Shown piece after piece: positions 1-10,252 of a stretch of DNA of 64,000 bases. A program made the translations under genes and the position numbers. The DNA is from Pseudomonas sp. Bc-h. GTDB lineage: Bacteria > Pseudomonadota > Gammaproteobacteria > Pseudomonadales > Pseudomonadaceae. The DNA is taken from positions 152-64,151 of the forward strand of contig NZ_MUIN01000016.1 in the NCBI RefSeq assembly GCF_002080045.1, written 5' to 3'. The notes beneath the pieces were generated by a model. It was not told where the DNA came from. It saw nothing but the letters and a program-made list of their open reading frames with translations, and did no database searches. Numbering within the stretch: position 1 is the stretch's first letter; each line of letters begins with the position of its first letter.

Positions 1-100
1 TCTGGCGTTAGCCAGAACCGAAAATCAGCGCCACCAAAAATAACGGATAAGCCCCCAAAACTCAGCGCCGCCCCAAAAAGCGCAAGCGCATAACATTCAG

Positions 101-511
101 TCACCGCCGCAACGTCTTCTGCCGCAAAATATAAACCGTCACCAACACCGCACTCACCACCATCAACCCCCGCGCCCAGATCATCGGCACCAGCGAGCAG
201 GAAAACCCGATGCTGATCCACATCAGTCCAATCGCGTAAACCTTGCCCTTCAGCGGAATGCCTTCGCCATCCAGATAGCCACGGATCCACGGACCGAGCC
301 GAGGATGATCGACCAGCCAGTGATAAAAGCGGGGGGAACTGCGAGCGAAACAGGCGGCGGCCAGCAACAGGAAGGGCGTGGTCGGCAGCACCGGTAGAAA
401 GATCCCGATGACACCCAACACCACGCTCAGCCAGCCAACCCCTTGCAGCAGATAGCGCACGAACCGGTTGCGGCTGGTGCGCGATGACTCGTCTGAATTG
501 CCATGCGCCAT
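101..511 (-). CDS. DUF454 (YbaN-like) small inner-membrane protein
   Basis: A 136-residue hydrophobic protein with an opening helix GWLSVVLGVIGIFLPVLP followed by the PTTPFLLLAAACFARSSPR block that marks the YbaN/DUF454 family, and a second membrane region near the C terminus (GLMVVSAVLVTVYIL). Function of the family is unknown; an inner-membrane location is expected. The frame is open up to 568, where in-frame ATGs (559 or 568) would overlap the UPF0149 gene by about 40 bases. I chose the ATG at 511 because it lies just after that gene's stop and leaves a family-like N terminus. Neither start has a good ribosome-binding site. It probably follows the UPF0149 gene in one transcript. Confidence 0.75.
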   Translation of the reverse strand: MAHGNSDESSRTSRNRFVRYLLQGVGWLSVVLGVIGIFLPVLPTTPFLLLAAACFARSSPRFYHWLVDHPRLGPWIRGYLDGEGIPLKGKVYAIGLMWISIGFSCSLVPMIWARGLMVVSAVLVTVYILRQKTLRR

Positions 512-521
512 AGGCGCAGAC

Positions 522-1109
522 TCAGTGGTGACGGGGTTTGAGGATTGCCGGTTTTTCATCCGGAGCATGCAACAGCAGATACAGCGCGGTCAGCGCCTCG
601 GGGATCTGCACGATCATGTCGTCCATCAGATTGGCGTCGGCCGCGATGTCCGCGAACTCAGGCTGCTCATCGAACAGACCCGAACCGACCATGATCGGCA
701 GCAGCATTTCGCTGACTTCTTCTTCATCGTTTTCAAACCAGGCCGATTCGCGCAGGAACACGCCTTCCATGAAGCCGATGCACCAGCCACGCAATTCGGA
801 GTCGTCCGGGTCATCGCCCAGATCCAGATCGCACGGCAGTTCGAATTCTTCATCCGAGGCCAGCTGACGGGCGATGTGCGCCTTAAGCAGGATCAGCGTG
901 GATTCGATCTCTTCGTGCTGCGCCTGGTCGGCATAGTGCGGGGGCTCGGCGAACAACGCGTCGATCCATTCGCGATCAGGCACGGTTTCGGCACAGATCG
1001 ACAGCGCGGTCAGGTAGCCATGGGCGGCTACATAGTCCAGCGCTTCGTCATGCAGCTCATCGGCATCGAGGAAGGCTTGCAGGCGGTGTAATTGCTCAGC
1101 GAAGGACAT
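522..1109 (-). CDS. UPF0149 / YecA-family protein
   Basis: An acidic protein of 195 residues, rich in Asp and Glu (for example the DLDLGDDPDD and ENDEEEVSE stretches), with the RGWCIGFMEGVFL core typical of the UPF0149/YecA/YgfB family. Members are about 190 residues, so this is full length. The family has no established enzymatic role; YgfB of P. aeruginosa has been linked to regulation, which cannot be assumed here. No C-terminal SEC-C zinc motif is present; it ends in a short Lys/His tail. It is divergent from recQ and lies just upstream of the DUF454 gene on the same strand. Confidence 0.85.
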   Translation of the reverse strand: MSFAEQLHRLQAFLDADELHDEALDYVAAHGYLTALSICAETVPDREWIDALFAEPPHYADQAQHEEIESTLILLKAHIARQLASDEEFELPCDLDLGDDPDDSELRGWCIGFMEGVFLRESAWFENDEEEVSEMLLPIMVGSGLFDEQPEFADIAADANLMDDMIVQIPEALTALYLLLHAPDEKPAILKPRHH

Positions 1110-1319
1110 GAAGGACTACCTTGGAAATAAACGATGCTGAATTCTAGGCTCTGAGCGCCATAGATGCCAGCGACGAGGCCCTTGGAGTCAGGATTGCGCT
1201 AAATTTCGACCGTTGGTGTAAGCGCTGTCCTATCCCCCGGAGTGGTCCGGTATACTGCCGCGCTTTGCGATTTGCACAGCGATTGTTCACCCGCTGTAGT
1301 GGCACCATCCGGGGTATCT

Positions 1320-3446
<2,127 letters not shown>

Positions 3447-3599
3447 CCAGGCAACACCTCTTTTACCACGCCAAACCCGCCGCACTCCGGACTGGCTGCT
3501 GCTCTGCGACGAAACACCACGCCTGGCTACTTGCCTCGTCCCAAGCTCCATGGTTAGCTGCCTATTAATTAGGAATCGTCTTTAACCATTGAGTTACCT

Positions 3600-4034
3600 A
3601 TGCCGTTAACTGAAGAACACCGCTTTGGCATGCAACTGGCCAACCTGTCCCGGGGCTGGCGTGCCGAGCTTGACCGCCGTCTGGCCGATCTTGGGTTGTC
3701 CCAGGCCCGTTGGCTGGTCCTGCTGCATCTGGCGCGTTTCAAGGAAGCGCCGACCCAGCGTGAATTGGCGCAGAGCGTCGGTGTGGAAGGCCCGACCCTG
3801 GCCCGCCTGCTCGACAGCCTGGAGAATCAGGGGCTAGTCCGTCGTCAGGCCGTGATCGAAGACCGGCGGGCGAAAAAAATCGTCCTGTCCGACACCGCTC
3901 GGCCGCTGATCGAAAAGATCGAGACCATCGCCACGGCCCTGCGCCATGAGTTGTTCGTCGGGATCGATGAAGAAGATCTGCGCGTCTGCATGCGGGTGCA
4001 CTCGACTATTCTGGGCAATCTGGAAAAATCTTGA
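3600..4034 (+). CDS. MarR/SlyA-family transcriptional regulator
   Basis: A 144-residue winged-helix regulator. The recognition-helix region TQRELAQSVGVEGPTLARLLDSLE and the wing DRRAKKIVLSDTAR are typical of SlyA-like MarR proteins; the flanking helices would form the dimer interface. Such proteins act as cytoplasmic dimers that respond to small aromatic ligands or oxidants. The ligand here is unknown. The gene sits alone between recQ and a fimV-like gene. An imperfect palindrome (CCTATTAATTAGG, 3561-3573) lies 27 bases before the start and could be an autoregulatory site. Confidence 0.9.
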   Translation: MPLTEEHRFGMQLANLSRGWRAELDRRLADLGLSQARWLVLLHLARFKEAPTQRELAQSVGVEGPTLARLLDSLENQGLVRRQAVIEDRRAKKIVLSDTARPLIEKIETIATALRHELFVGIDEEDLRVCMRVHSTILGNLEKS

Positions 4035-4171
4035 GGTCATGGCCCTGAGCCAGCCACAAATACGTTGAACCTGTCGAAACATCCTGTTCTATTTGCACCC
4101 ATACTGGTTTTGCTTGGGCACCATGTCCATCCAACGGAATTTGCAGGGAAGCCTGCCTCATAAGGGTTCGC

Positions 4172-6433
4172 ATGCTGAAGAGTTTTCAGGCCGGTAGTCG
4201 GCGCGGGAGTCACGCACCATTTCGCGTTCAGTCGGGTCTTCGTACAGGGTTGCTGGCAGTGGCGATCGCCTGCGCCTCGATGCTGCACAGCTCCATGGCG
4301 GCCGCCCTGGGGCTGGGTGACATTACTCTGCATTCGGCCATGGGCCAGCCGCTCAATGCCGATATCGAGCTGATCGAAGCCGCCGGCTTGACCTCTGACG
4401 AAGTGGTGGTCGCGCTTGCGCCTGCCGATGCGTTCGTCAAAGCAGGCGTTGAACGGGTGTTCTTCCTCAACGACCTGCGTTTCACCCCGGTTATTCGCGG
4501 CAACCGTTCGGTGGTGCACGTCGAGTCACGCAAACCGGTCACTGAGCCCTATCTGGATTTCGTCGTGCGTCTGGTCCGTCCAAGTGGCGATCAGCTGCGC
4601 GAGTACACGGTGCTGCTCGATCCGCCGAATTCACCGGCCGGGCTGGCCGCGACGCGCAGCCGTACTCAATCGCCGGCGGCAGCTGCCAGGGACGATGGCT
4701 CGCGATTGCCCGTGGCGCCGCCCAAAGCGGTGCAGGGCAAGCATTACACGGTGGTGTCCGGCGACACTCTGGCGGGTATCGCCCGCCGCGTGCAGGCCCC
4801 GGGCAGCAAGGCCTCCACTGCCGAGATGATCACCGGGATTCAGGCGCTCAACCCGCAGGCATTTCCCAATGGCGAGCGCAGCCAGCTGAAAGTCGGCCAG
4901 AGCCTGTTGCTACCGGACAGCGCGCTTGAGCCCAAGGCCGCAGCACCCGTGCCGACATCTGCTCCTGGCGCCCAGGCATCTGCACCAGCCTCTGCGCCAG
5001 CGCCTGTGCCGAATGCCGCCGAGCAATTGACTGCCACGGCCATGGAAAACCAGCAACTGGCCAAAACCGTCGAGGACTTGAAAGGCCAGATTCAACAGGT
5101 GTCCGAAGACGAGGCGGCCAAGAACAAACAGATCATCGAGTTGCAGACGCAACTGGCGGAAATGAAGGCGTTGGCCGCAAGACCCGCACCTGCGCCCGCC
5201 ACGCCAGTGACATCGCCGGTACAGGCCCCGGCCCCGGTGGTCACTGCCCCGGCTCCAGCGCCGGTTCCGCTCGTGGAAGACGAGGAGCTGCCGTGGACGA
5301 CGATCATGGCGGCGCTGTTGGTGCTGGCCCTTTTGCTGGCGCTGGCCTGGTCGGTACGGCGCAACCGGATCAAAAACCTGCTAGCGCTGCAACCTGAGCC
5401 GGTCGAGCCGATCATCAAGCCCGCGCAACCTGCCGTCACACCGGTATTCGAAGTGCCTGCCGTGACACCACGTCCGGTGGCCGCCGCAAGCGCTGCAGTC
5501 TCCGCGCCGACGGGCCAACGCATGGCCGGTGCTGCCACGGACGCGCTGGACGGTGCGAGCATCTACATCGCCTACGGGCGTTTCGCCGAGGCGCTGGCGA
5601 TCCTGCGCGAGGCGCTCGACAAGCAACCACAGCGTACTGATGTGCGCATCCGCGTGCTCGAGCTGCTGGGCGAGCAGGGCGACATCGCTGGTTTCGATGC
5701 CGAAGAGAAAGTGCTGCTCGACCAAGGCGTTGAATCGCAGAAGCTGGAAGACATTCGCAGCCGCTATCCGAAACTCAAAATCGAGCCTGAGCCCGCGCCG
5801 GCTGCCGCGCCATCTTCAGCTGCCCCGGCAATTGCAGCAGGTGCAGCGACTGTTGCAGCCGCCGCGGTTGCAAGCAGCGACACCGCCGCTCAGTTGGATG
5901 AGAACGCCGCCGCATCGCTGAACCCGGAACCGGCCGACGACTTCCAGCTCAACCTGGACGATCTGTCCATGGATGCCGACTGGGATCTGGTCGACCCTTT
6001 CGAAACCACACCGGCCCCGCGCAAAACCGCGCCTGAGGCCGAGCCGACGCTGGATCCGGCGTTTGCATCGAACCTCACCGAGTTGCCGGAAGTGTTCGAA
6101 ATGCCTGAGGAACAGTTCCTCAGCGACTTTGCCGAAGACGAGGCAGCACCGGAAATGGAGGTGCAGTTCGAGCCTGAGTCAGTCCCGGAGTCCATTGCCC
6201 AGAGCAACAGCGATCTGATGGACGATGCTTTCCTCGACAGCTTCATGACCGACGACACCGAGTTCGATCTGATGGATCTGGACGAGGCGCCATTGAGCAA
6301 GATCAACGAGGCACAGGTGTTGATCGACGAGGGTAATATCGACGAGGCGCGTCGCTTATTGCAGGAAGTCATCGACGAATCCGATGACGGCCCGCAGCAA
6401 ACCGCGCGGGATCTATTGGCAGGGTTGGGTTGA
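4172..6433 (+). CDS. FimV/HubP-like envelope protein with LysM domain
   Basis: A 753-residue protein with the FimV layout: an N-terminal signal or anchor (about residues 25-45), a FimV N-terminal domain beginning LGLGDITLHSAMGQPLNADIEL, a LysM peptidoglycan-binding motif from about residue 190 (HYTVVSGDTLAGIARR), a short coiled coil around 285-335, a Pro/Ala linker, a membrane span at about 374-392, and a long acidic cytoplasmic tail ending in a TPR-like FimV C-terminal motif (NEAQVLIDEGNIDEARRLLQ, about 711-730). FimV/HubP proteins are polar landmarks for type IV pili and flagella. The canonical Pseudomonas fimV lies near asd/truA, so this copy, next to a SelT-like gene, is probably a paralogue with a less certain role. 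Confidence 0.85.
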   Translation: MLKSFQAGSRRGSHAPFRVQSGLRTGLLAVAIACASMLHSSMAAALGLGDITLHSAMGQPLNADIELIEAAGLTSDEVVVALAPADAFVKAGVERVFFLNDLRFTPVIRGNRSVVHVESRKPVTEPYLDFVVRLVRPSGDQLREYTVLLDPPNSPAGLAATRSRTQSPAAAARDDGSRLPVAPPKAVQGKHYTVVSGDTLAGIARRVQAPGSKASTAEMITGIQALNPQAFPNGERSQLKVGQSLLLPDSALEPKAAAPVPTSAPGAQASAPASAPAPVPNAAEQLTATAMENQQLAKTVEDLKGQIQQVSEDEAAKNKQIIELQTQLAEMKALAARPAPAPATPVTSPVQAPAPVVTAPAPAPVPLVEDEELPWTTIMAALLVLALLLALAWSVRRNRIKNLLALQPEPVEPIIKPAQPAVTPVFEVPAVTPRPVAAASAAVSAPTGQRMAGAATDALDGASIYIAYGRFAEALAILREALDKQPQRTDVRIRVLELLGEQGDIAGFDAEEKVLLDQGVESQKLEDIRSRYPKLKIEPEPAPAAAPSSAAPAIAAGAATVAAAAVASSDTAAQLDENAAASLNPEPADDFQLNLDDLSMDADWDLVDPFETTPAPRKTAPEAEPTLDPAFASNLTELPEVFEMPEEQFLSDFAEDEAAPEMEVQFEPESVPESIAQSNSDLMDDAFLDSFMTDDTEFDLMDLDEAPLSKINEAQVLIDEGNIDEARRLLQEVIDESDDGPQQTARDLLAGLG

Positions 6434-6435
6434 AC

Positions 6436-6744
6436 ATGACGGCCAAGGCTGAAATCACCATCACGTACTGCACGCAATGCCAGTGGCTGTTGCGTGCTGC
6501 CTGGCTCGCGCAGGAACTGCTCAGTACCTTCGGTGATGATCTGGGCAAGGTCTCACTGGTCCCGGGAACGGGCGGCGTGTTCCGCATCACCTGTGACGAC
6601 GTGCAGATCTGGGAGCGCAAAGCCGATGGTGGTTTTCCCGAAGCCAAAGTGCTGAAGCAGCGCGTGCGCGATCGGATCGACCCTGATCGAGACCTGGGGC
6701 ACAACGATCGTGGCTCCGCGCCCCCGCCAGAACTCGACAGCTGA
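6436..6744 (+). CDS. SelT/SelW/SelH-type thioredoxin-fold protein (CxxC)
   Basis: A 102-residue protein beginning with a beta strand and the motif YCTQCQW (Cys12, Cys15), the CxxC redox motif of the Rdx/SelT-SelW-SelH family in which selenoproteins carry Sec. The GGVFRI and DVQIWERKADGGFPEAK blocks fit the family's conserved second half. A redox role is inferred from the fold; no substrate is known. The ATG at 6436 is only 2 bases after the fimV-like stop, so the two are almost certainly co-transcribed and perhaps translationally coupled. An in-frame TTG at 6430 is less likely as the start. Confidence 0.85.
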   Translation: MTAKAEITITYCTQCQWLLRAAWLAQELLSTFGDDLGKVSLVPGTGGVFRITCDDVQIWERKADGGFPEAKVLKQRVRDRIDPDRDLGHNDRGSAPPPELDS

Positions 6745-6853
6745 TCGAAACCTTCGATGAGGGGGTTGCTAACAGTGATTGGACGCTGCTGGCACGACCG
6801 ACCTATGCTCAGGCGGCCATATCCGATGAAATGCTTTGAATGTACCGCGCCTC

Positions 6854-6876
6854 TTCGCGAGCAAGCTCCCTCCCAC
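6854..6876 (-). repeat. Single REP half-element (GTGGGAGGGAGC family)
   Basis: TTCGCGAGCAAGCTCCCTCCCAC in reverse orientation matches one arm of the REPIN elements at 12470, 40400 and 47137, but its inverted partner is missing. It lies in the 280-base gap before the phosphoesterase gene. The rest of that gap shows no convincing gene. Confidence 0.75.
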
Positions 6877-7023
6877 GGTGATATAGGGTCTGTCAGCCAC
6901 CCCCGGGCTGTTGGCTGCCCCGTTGTGTTGCTTCGTTTTTCATGTCATCAAACCTAAACACACTCGTCATGTTCACTTCACTGACCCGGTCCACCCTTGT
7001 GGAAACCAAAGTGGAGGTCATCC

Positions 7024-7839
7024 ATGAGCATTGCCGAGAACGTGAAACCCAGCCGTAAGCAACGCGTCCGGACCTTGTGGATCTCCGATGTACATCTGGG
7101 AACCCGGGATTGCCAGGCGGAACATCTGTCGGGTTTTCTCAAGCAGTATCATGCCGACAGGGTTTATCTGGTCGGCGATATCATTGACGGCTGGAAACTG
7201 CGCGGCGGCATGTACTGGCCTCAGGCGCACACCAACGTCATTCGCCGCTTGCTGACCATGAGCAAGCGCGGCACCGAAGTCATCTACGTCACCGGCAACC
7301 ACGACGAATTCCTGCGTCGCTATTCAAAACTGATATTGGGCAATATCCAGCTGGTGGACGAGGCCGAGCACGTCACCGCCGATGGCCGACGTCTGCTGGT
7401 GATCCACGGCGATCAGTTCGATGTCATCACACGTTATCACCGCTGGCTGGCCTTTCTCGGCGACTCGGCCTACGAATTCACCCTGACCCTCAATCGCTGG
7501 CTGAATCATTGGCGCGCCAGATACGGTTACGGCTACTGGTCGCTGTCGGCGTACCTGAAGCACAAGGTCAAGACCGCAGTGAACTTCATCAGTGACTTCG
7601 AAGAAGCCATCGCCCATGAGTGTGTGAAGCGCGGGCTGGACGGGGTGGTGTGCGGGCACATTCACCACGCCGAGATTCGTCAGGTCGGCGGCGTCGAATA
7701 CCTCAACTGCGGCGACTGGGTCGAATCCTGTACCGCGCTGATCGAGCACTGGGACGGCACCATCGAGCTGTTCCGTCTCGCGGATGCTCATGTGAAGGCC
7801 AAGAGCATGGAGACCGAAGTGGTCGCCGAAACAGTTTGA
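7024..7839 (+). CDS. LpxH-like calcineurin-type metallophosphoesterase
   Basis: A 271-residue enzyme with every di-metal phosphoesterase signature in order: ISDVHLG, VGDIIDGW, TGNHDEF, IHGDQFD and CGHIHHAEI. It belongs to the family of UDP-2,3-diacylglucosamine diphosphatase (LpxH, lipid A pathway) and close relatives (COG2908). True LpxH proteins are about 240 residues, and this one has a longer insert (residues about 140-195), so it is probably an LpxH-like paralogue whose substrate is open. The ATG at 7024 follows GGAGG (tggaggtcatcc), an excellent ribosome-binding site, which rules out the earlier in-frame start at 6997. It stands as a single gene. Confidence 0.85.
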   Translation: MSIAENVKPSRKQRVRTLWISDVHLGTRDCQAEHLSGFLKQYHADRVYLVGDIIDGWKLRGGMYWPQAHTNVIRRLLTMSKRGTEVIYVTGNHDEFLRRYSKLILGNIQLVDEAEHVTADGRRLLVIHGDQFDVITRYHRWLAFLGDSAYEFTLTLNRWLNHWRARYGYGYWSLSAYLKHKVKTAVNFISDFEEAIAHECVKRGLDGVVCGHIHHAEIRQVGGVEYLNCGDWVESCTALIEHWDGTIELFRLADAHVKAKSMETEVVAETV

Positions 7840-7871
7840 GGATGTTCAAGCTGGTGTTGCACCTGCGGTCT

Positions 7872-7918
7872 CTGTAGCCGTCCGGACGGACTAAAGAGCG
7901 CCACCGCCGGCAATCGAA
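7872..7918. repeat. Degenerate REP element, CCGCCGGCAA family
   Basis: tgtagccgtccgg at the left and gccaccgccggcaa at the right resemble the two arms of the TGTAGCAG...CTGCTACA elements seen elsewhere in this window, but both arms are eroded. It lies between two converging genes. Confidence 0.45.
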
Positions 7919-7946
7919 GGGTATTGATGGCACCAGCTCACCCAGC

Positions 7947-8546
7947 TCACACCGCCGCCGGATTCTTCTCCATCGCCGCTTTGTAGATCGAATTCCTGGG
8001 CTGGGCGAATACTCGTTCAAGCATCGGCTCGAAGAAGCTCAGGGGCAGGGTTTCATAGTCCGGATCAAACGCCGCCGCGTCATATTTCGCGCAAAACTCG
8101 ATTGTCTCGCGGTACTGCGGGTGGTCGGCAAACTCCTCGCGCAGATGCCGATCCATCCCCAGATGATGAAAGAAGTAGTACCCCTGAAAGATCCCGTGCT
8201 TCTCCACCATCCACAGGTTTTCAGCACTGACAAAAGGCTTGAGGATCGCTGCCGCGATATCGGGATGGTTGTAACTGGCGAGAGTGTCGCCGATGTCGTG
8301 GAGCAGGGCGCAGACCACGTATTCCTCGTCGCGGCCGTCGCGATGGGCACGGGTCGCGGTTTGCAGCGAGTGGGTCAGGCGATCCACGGGAAAGCCGCCG
8401 AAATCCCCATCCAGCAAGCGCAGATGCGTGAGAATCCGGCTGGGCAACTGACGGGCGTAAGCGCTGAAATCCTTGGCGATGATCGCCCAGTCTTCCTGCG
8501 TGCCGTCCTTCATGTGGGTGAAGCGGGCTTGGTCGAAATGGCTCAT
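7947..8546 (-). CDS. HD-domain protein, PhnZ-like ligand pattern
   Basis: A 199-residue HD-superfamily protein. Candidate metal ligands appear in order: His in RLTHSL, His-Asp in LLHDIGD, His in YNHPD, His in VEKHGI, and Asp in CAKYDAAAFD. The arrangement of an extra His pair between the HD motif and the final Asp matches the mixed-valent di-iron HD oxygenases (PhnZ, myo-inositol oxygenase) better than plain HD phosphohydrolases. The family is usually labelled predicted HD phosphohydrolase (COG4341). The substrate is unknown. The start at 8546 (MSHFDQARFTHM) is chosen over 8579 because the upstream codons look non-homologous. Confidence 0.8.
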   Translation of the reverse strand: MSHFDQARFTHMKDGTQEDWAIIAKDFSAYARQLPSRILTHLRLLDGDFGGFPVDRLTHSLQTATRAHRDGRDEEYVVCALLHDIGDTLASYNHPDIAAAILKPFVSAENLWMVEKHGIFQGYYFFHHLGMDRHLREEFADHPQYRETIEFCAKYDAAAFDPDYETLPLSFFEPMLERVFAQPRNSIYKAAMEKNPAAV

Positions 8547-8682
8547 CGGCGGCTTTCGCTCTTTTTGTAGTAGACCCAACGAGTTTAGGCACGACCGATA
8601 ACAGTGTGATGACTCAGCGAGACGGCTTGATGGCCCGGCGCGCCTTGTCGGACGCGTTATAAGCCTTGGTGATAGCGGGCCA

Positions 8683-8994
8683 TTAAAAAGGAACCTTGCC
8701 CGTCAACATGTCGCGATACATCACGAAATCGCCCAGCAGACTGTAGAACGGATGCTTGAACGTCGCCGGACGGTTCTTCTCGAAAAAGAAATGCCCTACC
8801 CACGCGAAGGTATAACCCGCCAGCGGCAGAACCCACAGCAGCAGCCAGTTGGCGCTGAACAGAGCGGTCGCCAGTATCAGGATTACCAGACTGGTGCCGA
8901 TAAAGTGGAGACGGCGGCACGTACTGTCTCGATGCTCCTGTAGGTAATACGGATAAAAGTCGGCGAACCGGTCGAAGTTTTTTACGTTATCCAC
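8683..8994 (-). CDS. Mpo1-like (DUF962) membrane protein
   Basis: A 103-residue protein with the DUF962 hallmarks: FYPYYLQEHRDSTCRRLHFIG at the N terminus, with the HFIGT motif leading into a hydrophobic hairpin (LVILILATALF and LLLWVLPLAGYTFAWVGHFFFEKNRPATFKHP). Yeast Mpo1 is an iron-dependent dioxygenase acting on 2-hydroxy fatty acids, and its conserved histidines (HRDS, LHF, GHFFFE) are all here. A role in fatty-acid alpha oxidation is therefore possible but not shown for bacterial members. Unusually, the frame stays open for 22 more codons after the TAA stop. Confidence 0.88.
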   Translation of the reverse strand: MDNVKNFDRFADFYPYYLQEHRDSTCRRLHFIGTSLVILILATALFSANWLLLWVLPLAGYTFAWVGHFFFEKNRPATFKHPFYSLLGDFVMYRDMLTGKVPF

Positions 8995-9129
8995 AGCGAA
9001 ATTCCCGGATGCGTGTCATGTAAACAGTTTAGTCGAGCCCCTCCGGCAATCAGTGACAATGGGTGCCAACGTAGTATCCTTCGGCTGTCAGTCGCAGGGG
9101 GCGACCGGTTCTTACAAGAAGACGTAAAC

Positions 9130-10137
9130 ATGGAAAAAACGACTTCTTCAAGTTGGGCGATGGGGATCGTCAAGTCCCTGGAAATGGATGGTCTGGATTG
9201 CCGGGCGTTGTTCAAGGAACTGGGGTTGGTCTATGCCGACCTGGAAAATCCCGACGCCCGCTTTCCGCAGGATTCCATGACCCGACTCTGGCAGCGCGCA
9301 GTCGAGCTGTCCGGCAATCCGGCGATAGGGCTGAACATGGCCAGGGTCGTACGCCCTGCGTCCTTCAGCGTTGCCGGTTATGCCTTGATGTCCAGCCGTA
9401 CCCTCAAAGAGGGCTTTGAGCGCCTGGTGCGTTATCAGCGAATCATCGCTGACAGTGCTGACCTGAGCTTCCGTCTGCTCCCTGAAGGCTACGCGCTGAT
9501 TCTCACGGTGCATGGCGATCTGTTACCTCCCACCCGACAAAGCGCGGAGGCCTCCTTGGCATTTGCGTTGGCGTTCTGCGGCTGGCTTACCGGGCGTCCG
9601 CTGCATCCGCGTCAGGTACTGATTCAGGGCGATCAACCGAAGAACGTCGAACCCTACAAGAAGTTCTTCCATGCGCCGCTGACCTTCAATGCGCCCTATG
9701 ACGCGTTAGTGTTCGAGCGCGCAGACATGGAAGCGCCGTTGCCCACCGCCGACGAAGCGATGGCCAAGCTGCATGACCGTTTCGCCGGGGAATTCCTCGC
9801 GCGTTTCGCCAGCAACCGTGTGACCCATCAAGCCCGCCAGGTGCTCTGTCGTTTGTTACCCCAGGGCGAGCCCAAGCGTGAGGCCGTGGCGCAGAGTCTG
9901 CATCTGTCGCAAAGGACCTTGCAGCGACGATTGCAGGAGGAGGGCACCAGCTTTCAGACCCTGCTGGACGACACCCGGCGTGAACTCGCCGAGCAATACC
10001 TCGCGCAGCCACAGATGACCTTGCTGGAAATTGCCTATCTATTGGGGTTTGCCGACCCGAGTAACTTCTTCCGGGCGTTTCGCCGATGGTTCGACGAAAC
10101 GCCCGGGGAGTATCGAGTGCGCAAGGCGATTGAATAA
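9130..10137 (+). CDS. AraC-family regulator with Arabinose_bd-type N domain
   Basis: A 335-residue protein. The N-terminal two thirds match the OruR/VqsM-like ligand-binding domain (GLNMARVVRPASFSVAGYALM). The C-terminal 100 residues hold two helix-turn-helix motifs (REAVAQSLHLSQRTLQRRLQ and LLEIAYLLGFADPSNFFRAF) ending in the usual FRRWFDETPGEYR. The ATG at 9130 gives the expected start; an in-frame extension back to 9013 has no family resemblance. It is divergent from the Mpo1-like gene, with about 135 bases between them, and could regulate it. The ligand is unknown. Confidence 0.9.
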   Translation: MEKTTSSSWAMGIVKSLEMDGLDCRALFKELGLVYADLENPDARFPQDSMTRLWQRAVELSGNPAIGLNMARVVRPASFSVAGYALMSSRTLKEGFERLVRYQRIIADSADLSFRLLPEGYALILTVHGDLLPPTRQSAEASLAFALAFCGWLTGRPLHPRQVLIQGDQPKNVEPYKKFFHAPLTFNAPYDALVFERADMEAPLPTADEAMAKLHDRFAGEFLARFASNRVTHQARQVLCRLLPQGEPKREAVAQSLHLSQRTLQRRLQEEGTSFQTLLDDTRRELAEQYLAQPQMTLLEIAYLLGFADPSNFFRAFRRWFDETPGEYRVRKAIE

Positions 10138-10167
10138 CTGCCGATGCCCCATGGAGCCTATCCGCTC

Positions 10168-10234
10168 TGTAGCAGGCCGGCGTGCCGGTTTTGACATTTC
10201 AAGGTCGCTACCGCCGTCGAGCTTGACTGCTACA
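10168..10234. repeat. REPIN, TGTAGCAG...CTGCTACA family
   Basis: TGTAGCAGGCCGGCGTGCCGG on the left and an inverted arm ending GACTGCTACA on the right form an imperfect stem. It sits between the converging AraC and trkH genes and belongs to the second repeat family of this window. Confidence 0.7.
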
Positions 10235-10252
10235 GGAAGCTGTGATGGCTGA

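Noticed and set aside
6757..6957. A 66-codon frame after the SelT-like gene
   Set aside because: It runs through a REP element, has no ribosome-binding site and no protein-like pattern.
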